Of a stretch of 64,000 nt of DNA, positions 60,085 to 64,000 are shown one piece after another. The position numbers and the translations under genes are program-made. The stretch comes from Rhodocyclaceae bacterium (lineage in GTDB: Bacteria; Pseudomonadota; Gammaproteobacteria; Burkholderiales; Rhodocyclaceae). Location: the NCBI GenBank assembly GCA_016718525.1, contig JADKDD010000002.1:1550001-1614000 (forward strand), in the 5' to 3' direction. Within the stretch, counting starts at the first letter, position 1, and each line of letters opens with the position of its first letter. The notes below the pieces were generated by a model, which did no database searches, was not told the DNA's origin, and worked only from the letters and a program-made list of their open reading frames with translations.

Positions 60085-60758
60085 GCCATTTCTTAACTAC
60101 ACCGGGCGCAAATATGAACTCACAGTTTGAATTGCAGGCTGGCGACACCCCCCAAAACCTCGGTTTGGTGCCAATGGTGATTGAAACCAGTGGTCGCGGT
60201 GAGCGTGCTTACGACATTTATTCACGGCTATTGCGTGAGCGCGTGATCTTTTTGGTCGGCGAAGTGAATGATGCAACAGCGAGCGTGGTAGTGGCGCAGT
60301 TGCTTTTTCTTGAGTCGGAAAACCCCGATAAGGATATTTTCTTCTATATCAACTCGCCGGGCGGCTCGGTAACTGCCGGTATGGCCATCTATGACACGAT
60401 GCAGTTCGTGAAACCGGCTGTATCAACCTTATGCATCGGCCAAGCGGCCAGTATGGGTGCCTTCTTGCTTGCCGCAGGAGAAAAAGGCAAACGCTTTGCA
60501 TTGCCAAATTCGCGCGTTATGATTCATCAACCGCTTGGCGGCTTTCGCGGACAGGCTTCGGATATCGAAATCCACGCCAAGGAAATTTTGTACTTGAAAG
60601 AGCGATTGAATACCTTGCTGGCGCACCATACCGGACAATCACTGGAAAAACTTCAGCGCGACACTGATCGCGACAATTTTTTGTCCGCCGATGCAGCAGT
60701 CGAGTATGGCTTGGTGGACAAGGTCATCAGCAATCGGGCGGAAGCGGCACTTAGCTGA
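60081..60758 (+). CDS. clpP: ClpP, ATP-dependent protease proteolytic subunit
   Basis: Serine peptidase of the ClpXP and ClpAP proteases; 225 aa from the overlapping ATG, or 214 aa from the ATG at 60114 (MNSQFELQ). Nucleophile Ser in IGQAASMGAFLLAAG, His in NSRVMIHQPLGG, and Asp in the following helix region (TDRDNFLSADAA). LPMVIE-type propeptide junction seen as LVPMVIETSGRGERAYDIYS. 84 bases to clpX. Confidence 0.96.
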   Translation: MSHFLTTPGANMNSQFELQAGDTPQNLGLVPMVIETSGRGERAYDIYSRLLRERVIFLVGEVNDATASVVVAQLLFLESENPDKDIFFYINSPGGSVTAGMAIYDTMQFVKPAVSTLCIGQAASMGAFLLAAGEKGKRFALPNSRVMIHQPLGGFRGQASDIEIHAKEILYLKERLNTLLAHHTGQSLEKLQRDTDRDNFLSADAAVEYGLVDKVISNRAEAALS

Positions 60759-60842
60759 TCGTGATTCATGGCGATTCGTGAAGATTTGCTTGTTACCAAA
60801 TAAGCGGCAAAACTTGTTGTGCAGAATTAGACGGAGAGACAA

Positions 60843-62108
60843 ATGGCGGAAAAAAAGGGCGGCGGCGAAAAATTGCTTTACTGCTCCTTCTGCGGCAAAA
60901 GCCAGCACGAAGTTAAGAAACTTATTGCTGGCCCCTCCGTTTTTATTTGTGATGAATGCATAGACCTGTGCAACGATATCGTCCGCGACGAGACTGCAAG
61001 TACACCAAGCGCTAAATCCGGTAAGGAGTTACCGGCCCCCACAGAGATTCGTGAGTTGCTCGACAACTACGTTATCGGCCAGGAACCGGCAAAAAAAATA
61101 CTTTCTGTAGCGGTATACAACCATTACAAGCGGATTCAGCATCGCGAATCCAAAGCTGATGAAGTCGAACTCACCAAGAGCAATATTTTGCTGATTGGAC
61201 CAACCGGGTCAGGCAAGACATTGCTTGCTCAGACCTTGGCACGCACCTTGAACGTTCCATTTGTAATGGCCGACGCGACCACGCTGACAGAGGCTGGTTA
61301 TGTGGGCGAGGATGTCGAAAACATCATCCAAAAGCTTTTGCAGAAGTGTGATCACGATGTAGAGCAGGCGCAACGAGGGATTGTCTATATTGATGAAATT
61401 GACAAGATTTCCCGCAAATCCGACAACCCGTCGATCACCCGCGATGTTTCCGGAGAAGGAGTTCAGCAGGCACTGCTCAAGCTGATTGAAGGCACGGTGG
61501 CCAGCATTCCCCCGCAGGGTGGGCGCAAACACCCGAATCAGGATTTTATTCAGGTCGACACGACCAATATCCTCTTTATTTGTGGCGGCGCCTTCGATGG
61601 CCTTGAAAAGGTCATTCTTAGCCGCTCTGAAAAAGGAGGAATCGGCTTTGGCGCGGAAGTCAGCAGTCGTGATGCCAAGAATGTTAGCGAAACCTTGATG
61701 CAGGTCGAGCCCGAAGATTTGATCAAGTTCGGCTTGATACCGGAATTGATCGGACGCTTGCCGGTGGTCGCGACCCTGCGCGAGTTGGACGAAGCTGCGC
61801 TGGTGGATATCCTGATTGCACCCAAAAACGCGCTGGTGAAACAGTACCAGAAGTTGTTTTCGATGGAAGGCGTTGAACTCGAAGTTCGACCCTCGGCGCT
61901 ACAGGCCATCGCGCGCAAAGCCATCAAACGGAAAACAGGTGCCCGCGGATTGCGCTCCATTCTTGAAAATGTTTTGCTGGATACTATGTACGAATTGCCG
62001 ACCGCCACGGGTGTCAGCAAAGTGGTTATCGATGAAAGTACGATTGAGTGCGGAACTGAACCACTCACTATTTACATTGACCAACCAAAGGTTTCTGGGT
62101 CAAATTAA
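60843..62108 (+). CDS. clpX: ClpX, ATPase subunit of ClpXP
   Basis: AAA+ unfoldase of 421 aa. The N-terminal Zn domain has four Cys (LLYCSFCGKSQHEV and FICDECIDLC). Walker A is GPTGSGKTLLAQTLA, Walker B IVYIDEIDKI, the pore loop GYVGED, and the ClpP-binding IGF-like loop is at KGGIGFGAEV. Ribosome site GACGGAGAG before ATG. Ends 119 bases before lon. Confidence 0.97.
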   Translation: MAEKKGGGEKLLYCSFCGKSQHEVKKLIAGPSVFICDECIDLCNDIVRDETASTPSAKSGKELPAPTEIRELLDNYVIGQEPAKKILSVAVYNHYKRIQHRESKADEVELTKSNILLIGPTGSGKTLLAQTLARTLNVPFVMADATTLTEAGYVGEDVENIIQKLLQKCDHDVEQAQRGIVYIDEIDKISRKSDNPSITRDVSGEGVQQALLKLIEGTVASIPPQGGRKHPNQDFIQVDTTNILFICGGAFDGLEKVILSRSEKGGIGFGAEVSSRDAKNVSETLMQVEPEDLIKFGLIPELIGRLPVVATLRELDEAALVDILIAPKNALVKQYQKLFSMEGVELEVRPSALQAIARKAIKRKTGARGLRSILENVLLDTMYELPTATGVSKVVIDESTIECGTEPLTIYIDQPKVSGSN

Positions 62109-62169
62109 TCATCGTCGCGTAAATGTTTTAATCGGCCTGCTGTAACAGGCAATGAATGCCATTTTCAGG

Positions 62170-62197
62170 CTTGAATATTGTTACTCCGCCCCCACCT
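62170..62197 (+). promoter_or_regulatory. sigma32 heat-shock promoter of lon
   Basis: CTTGAA, 14 bases, CCCCACCT: close to the sigma32 consensus (CTTGAA, spacer, CCCCATNT). Predicted start near 62203; the lon ATG is at 62228 behind a GAGG ribosome site. Confidence 0.72.
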
Positions 62198-62227
62198 TGG
62201 CGCTGAGGCCATCCGAGGACGCAAAAA

Positions 62228-64000
62228 ATGTCTGAATCTACAATTTCCGCACTAGAGAAAAAAGTCGCATCACCTTTGCCGCTGCTGCCACTGCGTGATG
62301 TTGTGGTGTTCCCGCACATGGTGATCCCGTTGTTCGTCGGGCGACCGAAGTCGATCAAGGCCTTGGAAACCGCGATGGAAACAGGCAAGAGCATTTTGCT
62401 GGTCGCACAAAAATCGGCCGCCAAGGATGAGCCTTCCGCCGATGACATGTATGCCATCGGCTGTGTCGCGAATATTTTGCAAATGCTCAAGCTTCCCGAC
62501 GGTACCGTGAAGGTGCTGGTCGAGGGTGTTCAACGTGCCTACGTAGACAACATTGAAGACCGCGGCGCCTTGTTCGTGGCCGGAGTTCGTTTGGTCGAAG
62601 AAGAAGATCGATCGGACAATGAGGGCGAAGCAATGAGGCGAACTGTGTTGGCACAGTTTGACCAATACGTAAAACTCAATAAAAAAATCCCGCCTGAAGT
62701 TTTGACGTCGCTTGGTGGAATTGAAGATGCCGGCCGTCTGGCCGACACAATTGCGGCACATTTGCCGTTGAAGCTTGAGCAAAAGCAAGAAGTACTTGAA
62801 GTGTTTTCGGTGACTCACCGCCTGGAGAAATTGCTCAGCCAGCTCGAAGCGGAGCTGGATATCCTTCAGGTTGAAAAGCGGATCCGTGGCCGGGTTAAGC
62901 GGCAAATGGAGAAAAGTCAGCGCGAGTATTACCTGAACGAACAAGTCAAGGCCATTCAAAAGGAACTTGGCGAAGGTGAAGAGGGTGCCGATCTTGAAGA
63001 AATGGAAAAGAAGATCAAGACCGGTGGTTTAAGTAAGGAAGCGCTGACCAAGGCGACTTCAGAATTCAAAAAACTCAAGCTGATGTCACCGATGTCGGCC
63101 GAGGCGACTGTTGTGCGCAATTACATCGAGACTTTGGTTGGGTTGCCATGGCGGAAGAAGTCGCGAATCAGCAAAGATTTGGCGACCGCCGAAAAAGTAT
63201 TGGACAAAGACCACTACGGCCTTGAGAAGGTCAAAGAACGGATTGTCGAGTACCTAGCCGTGCAGCAGCGCGTTGAAAAGGTAAAGGCGCCGATCCTTTG
63301 TTTGGTTGGCCCTCCGGGTGTCGGCAAAACGTCGCTTGGTCAATCGATAGCCAAAGCGACCAATCGCAAGTTCATTCGGATGGCACTCGGTGGTGTACGC
63401 GATGAAGCCGAAATTCGCGGACATCGCCGCACTTATATCGGCTCTATGCCTGGCAAGATATTGCAGAACATGGCCAAGGTGGGAGTCAAAAACCCGTTAT
63501 TCCTGCTCGATGAGGTAGACAAGCTAGGCCAGGATTTTCGTGGCGACCCTTCATCTGCCCTGCTCGAAGTCCTTGATCCGGAACAAAACCATACCTTTCA
63601 GGATCACTACATCGAAGTAGATTTCGATTTGTCGGATGTCATGTTTGTGGCCACCGCCAATAGCATGAACATTCCGCCAGCGTTGCTGGATCGTCTTGAG
63701 GTGATTCGCCTGTCCGGTTATACGGAGGACGAAAAAGTTAACATTGCGGTGCGCTATTTGTTGCCCAAGCAACTCAAAGCCAATGGCATCAAAAAGGACG
63801 AAGTCACTGTCACCGAAGAGGCCTTACGCGACATCGTACGTTACTTCACCCGTGAAGCGGGCGTGCGCGCACTGGAGCGGGAGATTTCCAAGATCTGCCG
63901 TAAGGCGGTGAAGGCGTTGGTGATGAAACCACGCAAGAACAAGATCGTGGTGAATTCCAAGGGCCTGGAAAAATTTCTGGGCGTCCGGCGCTTCAGTTTC
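62228..64000 (+). CDS. lon: Lon protease (3' partial)
   Basis: ATP-dependent protease; the first 591 codons are present and the frame runs off the window end, so the Ser-Lys protease domain is missing (full family length ~800). N-terminal substrate domain begins LPLLPLRDVVVFPHMVIPLF. The coiled-coil segment EYYLNEQVKAIQKELGEGE and AAA+ module follow: Walker A CLVGPPGVGKTSLGQSIA, Walker B PLFLLDEVDKLG, plus RGHRRTYIGSMPGKI. Placed after clpX as usual and behind a sigma32-like promoter. Confidence 0.97.
   Translation, partial: MSESTISALEKKVASPLPLLPLRDVVVFPHMVIPLFVGRPKSIKALETAMETGKSILLVAQKSAAKDEPSADDMYAIGCVANILQMLKLPDGTVKVLVEGVQRAYVDNIEDRGALFVAGVRLVEEEDRSDNEGEAMRRTVLAQFDQYVKLNKKIPPEVLTSLGGIEDAGRLADTIAAHLPLKLEQKQEVLEVFSVTHRLEKLLSQLEAELDILQVEKRIRGRVKRQMEKSQREYYLNEQVKAIQKELGEGEEGADLEEMEKKIKTGGLSKEALTKATSEFKKLKLMSPMSAEATVVRNYIETLVGLPWRKKSRISKDLATAEKVLDKDHYGLEKVKERIVEYLAVQQRVEKVKAPILCLVGPPGVGKTSLGQSIAKATNRKFIRMALGGVRDEAEIRGHRRTYIGSMPGKILQNMAKVGVKNPLFLLDEVDKLGQDFRGDPSSALLEVLDPEQNHTFQDHYIEVDFDLSDVMFVATANSMNIPPALLDRLEVIRLSGYTEDEKVNIAVRYLLPKQLKANGIKKDEVTVTEEALRDIVRYFTREAGVRALEREISKICRKAVKALVMKPRKNKIVVNSKGLEKFLGVRRFSF

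Noticed and set aside
62136..62150. Small hairpin (GCCTG / CAGGC) after clpX as a terminator
   Set aside because: Five-bp stem with no T-run; too weak to call.

Overview
The window reads as a chromosome segment of a betaproteobacterium. The evidence is gene order and family: mlaFEDACB, a YadG/YadH-type ABC pair, ibaG, murA, histidine genes, a HIT protein and tatABC; a short-form HisG (which needs HisZ, not seen here); and tRNA-Leu, tig, clpP, clpX, lon at the right end. No rRNA operon, prophage, insertion sequence or CRISPR array is visible. Only one tRNA was found.

Layout. 1-5.8 kb: retrograde phospholipid transport (Mla), an ABC exporter and a BolA protein. 5.8-16.9 kb: murA and all histidine enzymes except HisZ, but the his run is broken by an Na+/H+ antiporter with an inverted hisC, and by an inverted CapK-like ligase. 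A ~120-bp block of near-pure G/C (13921-14041) sits there and looks like an assembly artefact. 16.9-20.2 kb: HIT protein, TatABC and a membrane-anchored one-PDZ protease. 20.2-29.8 kb: Nif3-like protein, a FimV-like membrane protein, MsrA, a methyltransferase, two phenylacetate-pathway homologues (PaaG-like, and a PaaN-like protein lacking the expected catalytic Cys), a DUF2889 protein and SucCD.

30.0-42.5 kb is the most unusual part: eight same-strand genes for a compact signalling unit. They are a CHASE2 Ser/Thr kinase, a PP2C phosphatase, a two-FHA protein, a CHASE2 adenylate cyclase, a metallo-beta-lactamase-fold cyclic-nucleotide phosphodiesterase candidate, a cyclic-nucleotide-binding/rhodanese fusion, a GAF/PilB-GspE-type ATPase, and a GAF/HD-GYP protein. 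It combines protein phosphorylation, cAMP and c-di-GMP chemistry beside one secretion/pilus motor. Next come a 1331-residue TPR/O-GlcNAc-transferase/FkbM/methyltransferase fusion (opposite strand), a sigma54-type promoter, a very short type IV pilin (60 aa), a small secreted two-cysteine protein, a strong terminator, and an ABC exporter with a membrane-anchored partner that recalls Myxococcus PilGHI. My inference is that 30-50 kb controls and builds a pilus-like machine.

50.0-58.5 kb: GtrA-like protein, FAD oxidoreductase, O-antigen-ligase-like protein, a frameshifted polytopic membrane protein, and HpnC/HpnD/HpnE for squalene synthesis. 58.6-64 kb: tRNA-Leu(UAG), trigger factor, ClpP, ClpX and the first 591 residues of Lon behind a good sigma32-type promoter.

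Across the window an undescribed-looking ~25-nt motif recurs at least 11 times, in genes and between them, on both strands. It can form a 5-bp stem (GCCAG / CTGGY) with a TTGGTG loop and has a conserved tail RAYACGCCG. Two copies keep stem pairs by compensating changes. Three frameshifts (48.06, 48.29 and 54.20 kb) are each repaired by restoring one base, so they may be homopolymer-length errors. All family assignments are from reading the translations; no database search was run.
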